Of a DNA stretch of 46,827 nucleotides, positions 1-9,886 are shown piece by piece (within the stretch, counting starts at the first letter, position 1; the number at the start of each line of letters is the position of its first letter). This stretch comes from Alphaproteobacteria bacterium. GTDB taxonomy: Bacteria > Pseudomonadota > Alphaproteobacteria > Micavibrionales > UBA2020. The DNA lies in assembly GCA_030682495.1 (NCBI GenBank), contig JAUXOC010000023.1:1-46827 (forward strand), written 5' to 3'. Under the pieces are notes generated by a model. The model was not told the DNA's origin, searched no databases, and saw only the letters and a list, made by a program, of their open reading frames with translations. Both the position numbers and the translations under genes were made by a program.

Positions 1-1
1 A

Positions 2-1066
2 GCCCTGAAACAGGAAATCGTGCAGACGGTCAAGGCCGCAAACGACATCCAGTCGCTGGAAGAAGTCCGCATCACCGCGCTTGGCAAAAAGGGCCGCGTG
101 ACCGACCTCATGAAAACCCTCGGCACGCTGTCGCCGGACGAGCGCAAGGAAATGGGGCAGGCGCTCAACCGATTGAAAGACGAAATCACCGCCGAGATCG
201 ATGCGCGCGCCACGACCTTGAAAGCCGCCGCATTGAATGCGCGACTTGCCGCCGAAAAACTGGACGTCACCTTGTCACCGCGCCCCGAAAGCAAGGGCAG
301 CATCCACCCGATCAGCCAGACCATCGAAGAGATGATCACGATTTTCGCCGATATGGGTTTCAGCGTTGCCGAAGGGCCGGAGATTGAAGACGATTTTCAC
401 AATTTTACCGCACTTAACTTCCCGCCCGAACATCCGGCACGCCAGATGCATGACACTTTCTATCTGCCCGATGTGGCCGGAAAGACCGGCGATGCCGCCA
501 AGCGTCTTTTGCGCACACATACCTCGACCGTACAGGTGCATGTGATGCAAACGCAGAAACCGCCGATCCGCGTCATCATTCCGGGCCGCACCTTCCGCTC
601 CGACTACGACATGACGCATACGCCGATGTTCCACCAGATGGAAGGCCTGCTGATCGACAAGACAGCACATATGGGCCACCTGAAAGGCTGTTTGATCGAG
701 TTTTGCAAACGGTTCTTCGAGGTGGACGACCTGCCGACGCGTTTCCGCCCCAGTTTCTTTCCCTTTACCGAACCTTCGGCAGAAATGGATATCGGTTGCA
801 GCCGCGAAAAGGGCGAGCTGAAAATCGGTGCCGGTTCCAGCTGGCTGGAAATTCTCGGCTGCGGCATGGTGCATCCGAATGTGCTGAAAAACTGCGGCAT
901 CGACCCGGACGAATATCAGGGCTTTGCCTTTGGCATGGGGATTGAACGTGTGGCGATGCTGAAATACGGCATTCCTGACCTGCGCACGTTTTTTGAATCC
1001 GATTTACGCTGGCTCAAGCACTATGGCTTCGGCCCGATGGAGCAGCCCAACAAGGCGCTTGGTTAA
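2..1066 (+). CDS. pheS: Phenylalanine--tRNA ligase alpha subunit, 5'-truncated by window edge
   Basis: Open frame from base 2; class II aaRS motifs ([52 protein letters not shown]); directly followed by pheT. Confidence 0.97.
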   Translation, partial: ALKQEIVQTVKAANDIQSLEEVRITALGKKGRVTDLMKTLGTLSPDERKEMGQALNRLKDEITAEIDARATTLKAAALNARLAAEKLDVTLSPRPESKGSIHPISQTIEEMITIFADMGFSVAEGPEIEDDFHNFTALNFPPEHPARQMHDTFYLPDVAGKTGDAAKRLLRTHTSTVQVHVMQTQKPPIRVIIPGRTFRSDYDMTHTPMFHQMEGLLIDKTAHMGHLKGCLIEFCKRFFEVDDLPTRFRPSFFPFTEPSAEMDIGCSREKGELKIGAGSSWLEILGCGMVHPNVLKNCGIDPDEYQGFAFGMGIERVAMLKYGIPDLRTFFESDLRWLKHYGFGPMEQPNKALG

Positions 1067-1101
1067 GAGAAGCCGCACACCCCGACAAAGAGTATACACA
1101 G

Positions 1102-3501
1102 ATGAAATTCACGCTTTCCTGGCTCAAAGACTTCCTCGACACGCCCGCGACCTTGTCCGAAATCACCGACAAACTGACCGCGATCGGCCTTGAGGTCGAA
1201 GGCATCGACAACCCCGCCGAAACCCTGAAAGGCTTCGTCGTCGGCCATGTCATCACCGCCGCCCGCCACCCCGACGCCGACAAACTGCAATGCCTTGTGG
1301 TCGATACCGGCACGGAAAAGCTGAACGTGGTCTGCGGCGCACCGAACGCGCGCACGGGCATGAAGGGCGTTTTTGCGCCTGTCGGCAGTTATATCCCCGG
1401 CAGCGATATGACATTGAAAAAAGGTGTCATTCGCGGGCAGGAATCGAACGGTATGATGTGTTCGGAGCGCGAACTGCTGCTGTCTGATGAACACAACGGT
1501 ATCATCGAGCTGCCCGATAGCGCCGCCACCGGCAGCGATGCCGCCGCCGCGCTCGGCCTTGATGACCCCGTGATCGAAATTAACCTGACGCCCAACCGCG
1601 GCGACTGCGCCGGTATTTACGGCATTGCGCGCGATCTGGCCGCAGCGGGGCTGGGCACACTGCGCCCGCTGGCCGCGCCCGCCCTGACACCGACGTTTGA
1701 AAATCCGGTCAAGATCAGCATTGCCGATACCAAAACCTGCCCGCTGTTTATCGGCCGTGCCATTCGCGGCGTCAAAAACGGCCCCTCGCCCGAGTGGCTG
1801 CAAAAGCGTCTGAAGTCTGTCGGGCAAAACCCGATTTCGGCGTTGGTCGATATCACCAACTATCTGACGATTTCGCTCAACCGCCCGCTGCATGTCTTTG
1901 ATGCCGATAAACTGAAAGGCCACATCCATGTGCGTCCATCCACATCCGGCGAGACACTGGAGGCACTGAACGACAAAACCTATACGCTAACCGATGGCAT
2001 GACTGCCGTTTGTGATGATTCCGGCGTGCTGGGGCTGGGCGGCATCATCGGCGGCGTGCCGTCTTCCGTCACCGAAGCCACGACAAATGTTTACCTCGAA
2101 GTTGCGCTGTTTGACCCCGTACGCACGGCGATGACGGGGCAAAAGCTGCAAATCGACAGTGACGCGCGTTACCGCTTTGAACGCGGTATCGACCCCGCCT
2201 TCGCCCATGATGGCGCAGCGATTGCCGCACAGATGATCCTCGATCTTTGCGGCGGTGAAGCAAGTGACCTTGCTATCGCCGGAGCCGTGCCGGATAACCG
2301 CCACGTCATCGCCTATGCACCGGAGCGCCTGAAACTGCTCGGTGGTATGGATTTGCCGGAGGCACGGCAGCAAGCCATCCTGAGCGCGCTCGGCTTTGAA
2401 GTCACCGACGCGGGAAAAGTCTGGAACATCAAGCCGCCCAGCTGGCGCAGTGACGTCGAAGGCGCTGCCGATATCGTCGAAGAAATTCTGCGCATTGAAG
2501 GCTACGACAATATCCCCGCTGAAATCGTGCGCCCCGCCGCCGACGAAAGACTGGAGCCCTTATCACCGCTGGCACGCCGCGCCACGCTCACCCGCCGCAT
2601 TTTGGCGGCGCGCGGCCTGAACGAGACGATTACATGGTCTTTTCTGGACGAAGCCGCGGCTGATCTTTTTGGCGTAAACCGCCAGCAAAACAAAGCGGCG
2701 CTGACGCTGACCAACCCGATCAGCGTTGATCTGGCTGTGATGCGCCCGTCGGTTTTGCCGAACCTGATTGCCGCCGCCGGACGCAACGCCGACCGCGGCA
2801 TTGGCGATACCGCCCTGTTTGAAATCGGCAATTGTTATTGGTCGACCGAAGCGGAGGGGCAAGTGCTCACCGCAACCGGCCTGCGCAGCGGCAATGCCCG
2901 CCCGCGCCATTGGTCGGGTACGGCGCGCACCGCCGATGTCTACGACGCCAAGGCCGATGCGCTGGCGGTACTGGAGGCCTGCGGCGTCAATACGGCGAAC
3001 GTGCAAATTGCCGCCGATACCCCTGAATGGTATCACCCCGGCCGTTCGGGCGCGCTGCGTCTGGGCCCTACCGTTCTGGCCTGGTTTGGTGAAATTCACC
3101 CCGCCGTTTTAGGCGCGATGAAACGCGACGAAGCCTATGCAGGTTTCGAGATTTTTCTGCCAAGCCTGCCGCAGGCGCGCAAAAAAGGCCCGCAGAAAGA
3201 ACTGCTGCGCCCTTCTCCCTTCCAGCCGGTCGGGCGCGACTTTGCGTTTATCGTTGATGAAGCGGTAGAGGCCGAAAAAATCCTCCGCGCCGTACGCGGC
3301 ACGGATAAAAAGCTGATCACCCATGCCGAGATCTTTGACGTTTATCAGGGCAAGGGCGTGGAGAGTGGAAAGAAATCAATCGCGCTTGCCGTCACCCTGC
3401 AGCCTGCCGAAAAGACGCTGACGGACGAAGAAATCACCGCCGTGAGCCAGAAAATCGTCGAAGCCGTCAAAGCGCAAACGGGCGGCATGCTACGCAGCTA
3501 G
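1102..3501 (+). CDS. pheT: Phenylalanine--tRNA ligase beta subunit
   Basis: 799 aa; N-terminal tRNA-binding domain (VVGHVITAARHPDADKLQCLVVDTG), B3/B4 and B5 regions, C-terminal anticodon-binding-like domain. Confidence 0.97.
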   Translation: MKFTLSWLKDFLDTPATLSEITDKLTAIGLEVEGIDNPAETLKGFVVGHVITAARHPDADKLQCLVVDTGTEKLNVVCGAPNARTGMKGVFAPVGSYIPGSDMTLKKGVIRGQESNGMMCSERELLLSDEHNGIIELPDSAATGSDAAAALGLDDPVIEINLTPNRGDCAGIYGIARDLAAAGLGTLRPLAAPALTPTFENPVKISIADTKTCPLFIGRAIRGVKNGPSPEWLQKRLKSVGQNPISALVDITNYLTISLNRPLHVFDADKLKGHIHVRPSTSGETLEALNDKTYTLTDGMTAVCDDSGVLGLGGIIGGVPSSVTEATTNVYLEVALFDPVRTAMTGQKLQIDSDARYRFERGIDPAFAHDGAAIAAQMILDLCGGEASDLAIAGAVPDNRHVIAYAPERLKLLGGMDLPEARQQAILSALGFEVTDAGKVWNIKPPSWRSDVEGAADIVEEILRIEGYDNIPAEIVRPAADERLEPLSPLARRATLTRRILAARGLNETITWSFLDEAAADLFGVNRQQNKAALTLTNPISVDLAVMRPSVLPNLIAAAGRNADRGIGDTALFEIGNCYWSTEAEGQVLTATGLRSGNARPRHWSGTARTADVYDAKADALAVLEACGVNTANVQIAADTPEWYHPGRSGALRLGPTVLAWFGEIHPAVLGAMKRDEAYAGFEIFLPSLPQARKKGPQKELLRPSPFQPVGRDFAFIVDEAVEAEKILRAVRGTDKKLITHAEIFDVYQGKGVESGKKSIALAVTLQPAEKTLTDEEITAVSQKIVEAVKAQTGGMLRS

Positions 3502-3520
3502 GGGCGGTCATTTCACGCAT

Positions 3521-3556
3521 AAAAAAAAGGCCCCACATAAACGGGGCCTTTTTATT
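3521..3556. terminator. Bidirectional rho-independent terminator between pheT (+) and the small membrane ORF (-)
   Basis: AAAAAAAAGGCCCC-acataaac-GGGGCCTTTTTATTT: perfect stem flanked by A-run and T-run, between convergent genes. Confidence 0.88.
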
Positions 3557-3571
3557 TGTACGGAGGCGGTT

Positions 3572-3781
3572 TTATTCCTGCGGCGTGTGATCGTCTATTT
3601 CGTCGCTGATTTCCTCGGCGGCCTCTTCGGCGGCCTCCTTAATGTCTTCTGCGGCGCGTTCAATGCTGCCGGTTATTTTTTCCATCGGCGTTTCGGGTGT
3701 GCGCGTACGGTCATAAACCAGCAGCGCCACAACGACAGCCAGAACCAGTACCGCCACTGCAATCATGTTATTCTTGTTCAT
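3572..3781 (-). CDS. Small single-TM protein with strongly acidic C-terminal tail
   Basis: 69 aa; MNKNNMIAVAVLVLAVVVALLVYDRTRT TM segment followed by EDIKEAAEEAAEEISDEIDDHTPQE. Confidence 0.7.
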   Translation of the reverse strand: MNKNNMIAVAVLVLAVVVALLVYDRTRTPETPMEKITGSIERAAEDIKEAAEEAAEEISDEIDDHTPQE

Positions 3782-3854
3782 TATAGGAGCCTCCTCTTTT
3801 TTTGTTCAGTGCCACAAACGCAGCATAGGGCAAAAAGGTTCCCACAGGTGAACT

Positions 3855-5543
3855 TTAACCGCGCACGATGCCCTCTTCCTCCAGCAGGTCTTTTTTGGAC
3901 AGTTTGCCCACCGCCGTTTTCGGCAGCGGCAGGTCGCGGATGATGATTTTCTTGGGCATTTCGGTAGGTGACAGGCGGTCTTTCAAAAAGGCCTTCAACG
4001 TTTCGGCACTGACCGATTCGCCGGCACGCAGTTTGATCCAGGCCTGTACCGCTTCGCCGCGCAGCTTGTCAGGCACGCCCGCGACAATGCATTCTTCGAC
4101 GGCGGGGTGGGTATAGATCACTTCTTCGATATGGCGCGGGTAGACGTTATAGCCGCCGACAAGCACAAGGTCTTTAACGCGGTCGACCAGATAGACGAAA
4201 CCGTCTGCATCCATATAACCGACATCACCGGTATAGAGTTTGCCGTCTTTGATGACAGCTTCGGTCTCCGCATCGCGTTTGTAATAGCCCTTCATCATCT
4301 GCGGGCCGGTCACAACAACCTCGCCCTTTTCTTTAAACGGCAAAACCGTTGTACCGTCTTCAAGGCTGATGATTTCAACCACGGTGCCGGGGATCGGCAG
4401 GCCGATGGCACCCGCGCGCGCTTTTTTGCTGAGCGGGTTGCAGGTGGCCACAGGTGAAAATTCTGTCAGACCATAGCCCTCGGCGACGAGGCGCGCGCGG
4501 GTACGCTCTTCAAAAATACGCTTGACGTCAGCAGGCAGCGGCGCGCCGCCGGACAGGCAGAATTTAAAGCAGCCGAAATCGTGGTCGGCCACGCGGCTGT
4601 CATTGGCAAGCGCGATATACATTGTCGGCACGCCCGCCATAAAAGCCGGTTTGTGATCGCGGATCAGTCCCAATACCTCTGCCACGCCGAATTGCGGCAG
4701 CAGCAGCATCTGCATGCCCTTCATCAGCGGCATGTTCATCGCAACCGTCATCGCAAAAACATGGAACAGCGGCAAAACAACAACCATGCTGTCTTCACCT
4801 TCTGCCGCCGTGTGATACCAATGGCTCATTTGCAGCGCATTGGCATAGAGGTTTTTATGTGTCAGCATCGCGCCTTTGGGCGTGCCGGTCGTGCCGCCGG
4901 TATATTGCAGAACGGCGATGTCTTGGTCAGCATCAATATCAACGCCCTTGGGCGCGGGGCCGGCTTGCAAAAGATCGGCGAAGCAAATCATCCCTTCTGC
5001 CATCGGCGCAATTGTCGGCGCGCGCAGGTCTTCGGCGACAGGGCAGACAACAAGGCCTTTCAGCCGTGTCTTATGCATCAGCCCGGCGGCTTTGTCGGTG
5101 AGTGCGGCAAGGTCGATTGTGACCAGATAGTCGGTTTCGCTGTCTTCAACCTGCGCGATCAGATCACGCTCCACGTAAATCGGATTGTAATTCACAACCG
5201 TACCGCCCGCGCGCAGAATGGCGAAATACATGACGACGCCCGCCGCGCTATTCGGCATAAACAGTCCGACTTTGATGCCCTTGCCAACGCCGCGCTGTTG
5301 CAGCCCTGCCGCCGCGCGGTTAACCAGTGCCAGCAGTGATGCGTAATCATAAACGGACGATGCCGTGCGCAGTGCAGGACGATCCGGCCATTTTGCCGCG
5401 CTTTGTTCCAACAGCGCAAACAATGGCAGCGACGGGACATCCAGCGCCTGCGGCACGCCCTCGGCGTAATGTTGCAGCCAAGGGAAATCCTGACTTTGTT
5501 CAGATACGTTTTGGCCGTCTTCAAGACGCAGGGCGTTCGACAT
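3855..5543 (-). CDS. Long-chain-fatty-acid--CoA ligase (AMP-binding)
   Basis: 562 aa; ANL signature YTGGTTGTPKGAMLTHKNL, GYGLTE, KDLVLVGGYNVYPRHIEE, C-terminal PKTAVGKLSKKDL. Confidence 0.95.
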   Translation of the reverse strand: MSNALRLEDGQNVSEQSQDFPWLQHYAEGVPQALDVPSLPLFALLEQSAAKWPDRPALRTASSVYDYASLLALVNRAAAGLQQRGVGKGIKVGLFMPNSAAGVVMYFAILRAGGTVVNYNPIYVERDLIAQVEDSETDYLVTIDLAALTDKAAGLMHKTRLKGLVVCPVAEDLRAPTIAPMAEGMICFADLLQAGPAPKGVDIDADQDIAVLQYTGGTTGTPKGAMLTHKNLYANALQMSHWYHTAAEGEDSMVVVLPLFHVFAMTVAMNMPLMKGMQMLLLPQFGVAEVLGLIRDHKPAFMAGVPTMYIALANDSRVADHDFGCFKFCLSGGAPLPADVKRIFEERTRARLVAEGYGLTEFSPVATCNPLSKKARAGAIGLPIPGTVVEIISLEDGTTVLPFKEKGEVVVTGPQMMKGYYKRDAETEAVIKDGKLYTGDVGYMDADGFVYLVDRVKDLVLVGGYNVYPRHIEEVIYTHPAVEECIVAGVPDKLRGEAVQAWIKLRAGESVSAETLKAFLKDRLSPTEMPKKIIIRDLPLPKTAVGKLSKKDLLEEEGIVRG

Positions 5544-5589
5544 GTCTCGTCCTTTTGAGTTTTGGTTTCGACTTCAGGTTTCGTCTTTA

Positions 5590-7353
5590 TTAACGCTGGA
5601 TGCCTTCTTCGGCAAGAAGGTCTTTGCGTGACAGCTTGCCGACGGCTGTTTTCGGCAGGGCTTTTTCACGCAGGATAATCTTGCGCGGCATTTCGATGGG
5701 AGAAATTTTATCTTCCAAAAACGTCATCAGATCCCCCTCCGTCAGGCTCGCGCCCGATACGGGTTTGACCCAGGCCCAGACGGTTTCGCCGCGCTCGGGG
5801 TCAGGCACACCGGCGACGATGCATTCTTCGACGTCCTTGTGCAGGTAGATCGCCTCTTCGACAATACGCGGATAAACGTTATAGCCACGCACGATGATAA
5901 GATCTTTGATGCGGTCGACGAGGAACAGATAGCCTTCGTGGTCCAGATAACCGACGTCGCCCGTATGCAAACGGCCGTCTTTGATAACGTCTGCCGTGGC
6001 TTCGGGTTTGTTGTAATAGCCCTTCATGACCTGCGGGCCGGTGATGCAGACCTCGCCTTTTTCGCCGACTGGCAGAACCTTGCCAGTGTCGCGGCACAGA
6101 ATTTCAACAATCGTACCCGGCACCGGCATACCGACGGAGCCCGCCTTGCGCTTGCCCACCGCGGGGTTAAACGTTGCACCGGGGGAAGTCTCGGTCAGGC
6201 CGTAGCCTTCGGCCAGCGCCTGTGATCCGGTTTTTTCTTCAAACAAACGCTTCACATCCAGCGGCAGCGGCGCGCCACCTGAAATGCAGAATTTCAGGCA
6301 GGAGAAATCATAATTGCCCACATCGGGAGAGCTCGCCATGGCATTGAAAATCGCCGGTACGGCGGGGAACAACGTCGGGCGGTGTTTTTTGATGGTTTTA
6401 AACACATCAGCCAGATCGAATTTGGGATGCAGAATAATTTTCGTGCCCGCCTGAAGCGAGCAGTTCATCACCACCGTCATGGCAAAAACATGGAACAGCG
6501 GCAGGACACCGACAATGGTTTCCTTGCCCGGCTCGATGGTTTTGACCCATTTCAGGATTTGCTCCATATTCGCGTATAAATTTGCATGGGTCAGCATCGC
6601 GCCTTTAGGGATGCCGGTGGTGCCGCCGGTATATTGCAGCACGGCGATATCTTCTTCGGGGTCGATCACAGGCAGCTCCGGCTTGCCGTCGTTGTTGATG
6701 ATATCGCGGTAAGCGATATGGCGGTCATCCCATGTCACCTGCGCGACGTCTTTGCGTTTGGCAAGCGGGAAGAGGATATTTTTGGGGAAGGGCAGCGCCG
6801 CACCAAAGGGGCAGATAATAACGCGCTTCAGCTTGGAGTAATGCAGCGCGTGGTTCATCTTGTCGCAAAGGACTTTAAGATCGACCGTCACCATGATATC
6901 GGTTTCGCTGTCGTCAATCTGGCTGACCAGTTCGCGGTCGACATAGAGCGGGTTGTAATTCACAACCGTGCCGCCGGCCTTGAGGACGCCATAGTAAAAC
7001 ATAATCGAATAGGGCGTATTGGGCAGGAACAAACCGACCTTGACGCCTTTCTTGACGCCGATTTTTTGCAGTCCTGCGGCAACGCGGTCAACCAGTACGC
7101 CCATCTCGGCATACGTCCAGCTGCGGCCGAGGAAGTCGCAGACGATTTTGTCGCCATAGGTCTGCGCCGCCTGATCCATCACATGAAACAGCGGTTTTTT
7201 ATTGAGCGGGGCTTTCCATGAGATGCCCTGCGGATAAAATTTTTCCCAGATCCATTGCGTGCCGTCGAAAATCGGCGTTGCGGGCGATGCAGCGGCGGCT
7301 GCGGGGGAAGAAACGCCTGGGGATTGTGTCATTGCTTGTGCTGCCTTGGCCAT
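5590..7353 (-). CDS. Long-chain-fatty-acid--CoA ligase (AMP-binding), paralogue of the adjacent gene
   Basis: Signature YTGGTTGIPKGAMLTHANL, GYGLTE, KDLIIVRGYNVYPRIVEE, PKTAVGKLSRKDL; ORF track extends to 7380 from a TTG but ATG at 7353 is preferred. Confidence 0.95.
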   Translation of the reverse strand: MAKAAQAMTQSPGVSSPAAAAASPATPIFDGTQWIWEKFYPQGISWKAPLNKKPLFHVMDQAAQTYGDKIVCDFLGRSWTYAEMGVLVDRVAAGLQKIGVKKGVKVGLFLPNTPYSIMFYYGVLKAGGTVVNYNPLYVDRELVSQIDDSETDIMVTVDLKVLCDKMNHALHYSKLKRVIICPFGAALPFPKNILFPLAKRKDVAQVTWDDRHIAYRDIINNDGKPELPVIDPEEDIAVLQYTGGTTGIPKGAMLTHANLYANMEQILKWVKTIEPGKETIVGVLPLFHVFAMTVVMNCSLQAGTKIILHPKFDLADVFKTIKKHRPTLFPAVPAIFNAMASSPDVGNYDFSCLKFCISGGAPLPLDVKRLFEEKTGSQALAEGYGLTETSPGATFNPAVGKRKAGSVGMPVPGTIVEILCRDTGKVLPVGEKGEVCITGPQVMKGYYNKPEATADVIKDGRLHTGDVGYLDHEGYLFLVDRIKDLIIVRGYNVYPRIVEEAIYLHKDVEECIVAGVPDPERGETVWAWVKPVSGASLTEGDLMTFLEDKISPIEMPRKIILREKALPKTAVGKLSRKDLLAEEGIQR

Positions 7354-7508
7354 GGGTGTGCTCCGGAAAAAACTCAACAAATAAATGCAATATAGGCCAG
7401 TACTATATAGGTTTTTGCGCGCAAGCTAAAGCCGTGATCGGCACTAATATTCTTTTGAGGTTATGGCATGATGCGGCGCGGCATAGACCTGCGGCCGCCA
7501 CAGATCGC

Positions 7509-8081
7509 TCAGCGCGGAGATGGTGACGCCGCTTTGGTTCTTTTCTGAAAGGCCGCGATGTTCGCGCGGCGATAGGCATCCAGTTTTTGTGCGCCGAGTT
7601 TTTGCACAACGCGGTCAATGACCACCTGCGCACGTTTGGATGGTTTCTGCTGCGGCTGCATAAAGCCCGTGTTGTGGCCGTTTTCGTAGGGGAACGAGAA
7701 GTCGTACTGCCCTGCCGTCACGTCGAAAACCGCGCCTGCACCGCGCTTTCCGTCTTTCGGCCCGCGAATCCACCAGTGCGTTTCACGCATGAAGTCTAAC
7801 TGCGTTTCACGCACAGGATTATGAGACATTTCACGTTCGGCCTTTGCACGCCGAGCGCCATAGTGCATCTTGCCGTCCGGCGTTACGGTATAGCCGCAGA
7901 CCACAGGCATAAACCCCGCCGCCTTGCCGCCTGCGATATGATAGAAAGCTTCGGAGGCCACGGCGCAATGGCCGGTCTCGGGCGCGTCGCCGTCTTTGAG
8001 ACCTGCACGGTATTGCGCGCTCAAGAGATCGGGCGAGAGCGCATCGATAATCGCGCGTTTGATATCGGCGAATCCGGTCAT
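7509..8081 (-). CDS. Conserved hypothetical, YunG-like
   Basis: 190 aa; GHCAVASEAFYHIAGGK ... ETHWWIRGPK ... AVFDVTAGQYDF resembles the YunG-type pattern (Cys in a GHCxVASEAxYH motif, His in THWW); recalled, not searched. Confidence 0.55.
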   Translation of the reverse strand: MTGFADIKRAIIDALSPDLLSAQYRAGLKDGDAPETGHCAVASEAFYHIAGGKAAGFMPVVCGYTVTPDGKMHYGARRAKAEREMSHNPVRETQLDFMRETHWWIRGPKDGKRGAGAVFDVTAGQYDFSFPYENGHNTGFMQPQQKPSKRAQVVIDRVVQKLGAQKLDAYRRANIAAFQKRTKAASPSPR

Positions 8082-8265
8082 GGGCTTTTCAAATCTGTTA
8101 AAACGAGAATAGTTTATCCATAAAGCAGCGCGCCCTGCGCGTCAAGCCCCGCTCTTTGCGCTTAAAAACAAAGGCTTAATATATCCGCCGCGACAGGCTG
8201 CCACGCTCCGCCTAGAATGATTGGGTTTTTAAACCGCCTCCCCGTTTCGCGCCAAGGACTTTGCC

Positions 8266-9222
8266 GTGTCTGCCTATCAACCGCTCATCGACTGGGCTTT
8301 GGCCGCCCTAAAAGTGCCCGCCGCGTGCATGGCCGAGGTTGTGGTCGAGACGCCGTGGTCTTGCGTTCTGCGTATCGAAACGGACGCCGGTGTTTTCTAC
8401 CTCAAAAAAACACCGCCCGGCCTCTGGATCGAAGCCGATGTGCTGCGTTTTTGTCAGGACGAATTGCGCCTTGATATCACCCCGCGCCTGATCGCATCCG
8501 ACCGCGAACGCGGCTGTTTTCTGATGCAGTCCTGTGGCGATATGACATTGCGCACATATTTCGAAGGCAAATTGGATACAGCCGTTTTATGCCGCGGCAT
8601 CGAAACATACCGGCTGCTGGGCGATGCGGCCGCGCCACATCACGGCACGCTGCTGAAGATCGGCCTGCCTGACTGGCGTCTGGCAAATCTGCCCGCTGTT
8701 TTCGATGATCTTGTGCAGCACGAGCGCTTTTTAAAAACCGAAAGTCTCGAGACGTCCGAGATTGCAAATTTGCGCCGCGCGCAAAAACCGCTGGCAGCGG
8801 CCTGCGCCGCGCTGGCGGGCATCGGGGTTTCCGATACCCTCTGTCACTGCGATTTTCATGACAATAACATCACGATCGACCGCCCGAGCGGTAAAACATT
8901 TATCATCGATCTTGGCGAGACGGCAATTTGTCATCCGTTCCTGCCGCTGTCTTCGCTGCTGCGCCGGATGGGCGGACGCTATGAGCTGAGCGATGGTGAC
9001 CCGCGCCTGACGCTTTTGCAGGCGGCCTGTTTTGAGGGCTGGGGCATCACGCCGCCGGAGAAAGCGCGCGCCGAGGCACTGGCTGAATCTCTGGCGCCGC
9101 TTTTCTATGCTTTGTCTTATATCCGCCTTGCCGCCGAAACGCCGGATATCAACGACAAAGCCCCGCGCATGCAGGGGCGGATTGCGGCGGGGCTGCGCGA
9201 GGTGATTGACCGGCTTGGCTGA
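8266..9222 (+). CDS. Aminoglycoside phosphotransferase / choline kinase-like (APH) family protein
   Basis: 318 aa, GTG start; HCDFHDNNITIDRPSGKTFIIDLGETAICHPF matches the APH catalytic loop and metal-binding motifs. Confidence 0.8.
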   Translation: MSAYQPLIDWALAALKVPAACMAEVVVETPWSCVLRIETDAGVFYLKKTPPGLWIEADVLRFCQDELRLDITPRLIASDRERGCFLMQSCGDMTLRTYFEGKLDTAVLCRGIETYRLLGDAAAPHHGTLLKIGLPDWRLANLPAVFDDLVQHERFLKTESLETSEIANLRRAQKPLAAACAALAGIGVSDTLCHCDFHDNNITIDRPSGKTFIIDLGETAICHPFLPLSSLLRRMGGRYELSDGDPRLTLLQAACFEGWGITPPEKARAEALAESLAPLFYALSYIRLAAETPDINDKAPRMQGRIAAGLREVIDRLG

Positions 9223-9224
9223 TG

Positions 9225-9728
9225 TCAGACGTCGATCTGTAAAATATCTTGCGGATAGGCACCGGCAGCCAGAGTGCGGATATGTTGCGGCAGCACGGTG
9301 GGGAAAATCTTTTCTGCCGTGCTTTCGACTGTAGCCGGCGCCCACCAGCGCGTTTCGGCAACGAACTTACGTTCGATCTGCGTGTGCCCTGCCGTTGAAA
9401 TCTCGGTTTGTTTTGTGTGGGCAATAAAATATTTTTCATCGACATGAAGGATATCGCCGTAAAAAACCAGATCCACCTTGCGGTGCCAGATCATCGGGCC
9501 GATGGTGATATCCTGATGCCCGGTTTCTTCGGCAATTTCGCGGCGAATGGCAGTATCTTCACTCTCGCCGTCTTCCATGCCGCCGCCGACGGTGCCCCAA
9601 TAATCGCTGTCCATCGGCGGCTTGCCGACGTTGTGGATGTTCGGATCATTGCGGTATTTGAACAAAAGCACGTCACCTGCCGGATTGAAAAGCAGCGCAC
9701 GCACGGTATAGCGAATCTTTTTTGTCAT
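9225..9728 (-). CDS. NUDIX hydrolase
   Basis: 167 aa; Nudix box GGGMEDGESEDTAIRREIAEETGHQ. Confidence 0.92.
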   Translation of the reverse strand: MTKKIRYTVRALLFNPAGDVLLFKYRNDPNIHNVGKPPMDSDYWGTVGGGMEDGESEDTAIRREIAEETGHQDITIGPMIWHRKVDLVFYGDILHVDEKYFIAHTKQTEISTAGHTQIERKFVAETRWWAPATVESTAEKIFPTVLPQHIRTLAAGAYPQDILQIDV

Positions 9729-9765
9729 GGTTTTCTCCCGCCGCCATCATACCAAAACCGTTTCG

Positions 9766-9806
9766 AAAAAAAAGGCCGGCACCGGATTTCTTCCGGATAC
9801 CGGCCT
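9766..9806 (-). terminator. Rho-independent terminator of the flgFGAH operon
   Basis: On minus strand: AGGCCGGTATCCGGAAGAAATCCGGTGCCGGCCT followed by a T8 run; 81 nt past flgH stop. Confidence 0.82.
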
Positions 9807-9886
9807 GCAAGGTGTTCGTACAGGTTAAGAGTACGGTGGTAAAGGTTAGGGGTGGAGGAAACGCCGCAAGGCGGGCTCCTTTCGGC

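Noticed and set aside
4581-5339. 252-aa + strand ORF, and 6586-7221 + strand ORF
   Set aside because: Antisense to the two acyl-CoA ligases; both shadows are similar only because the genes are paralogous.
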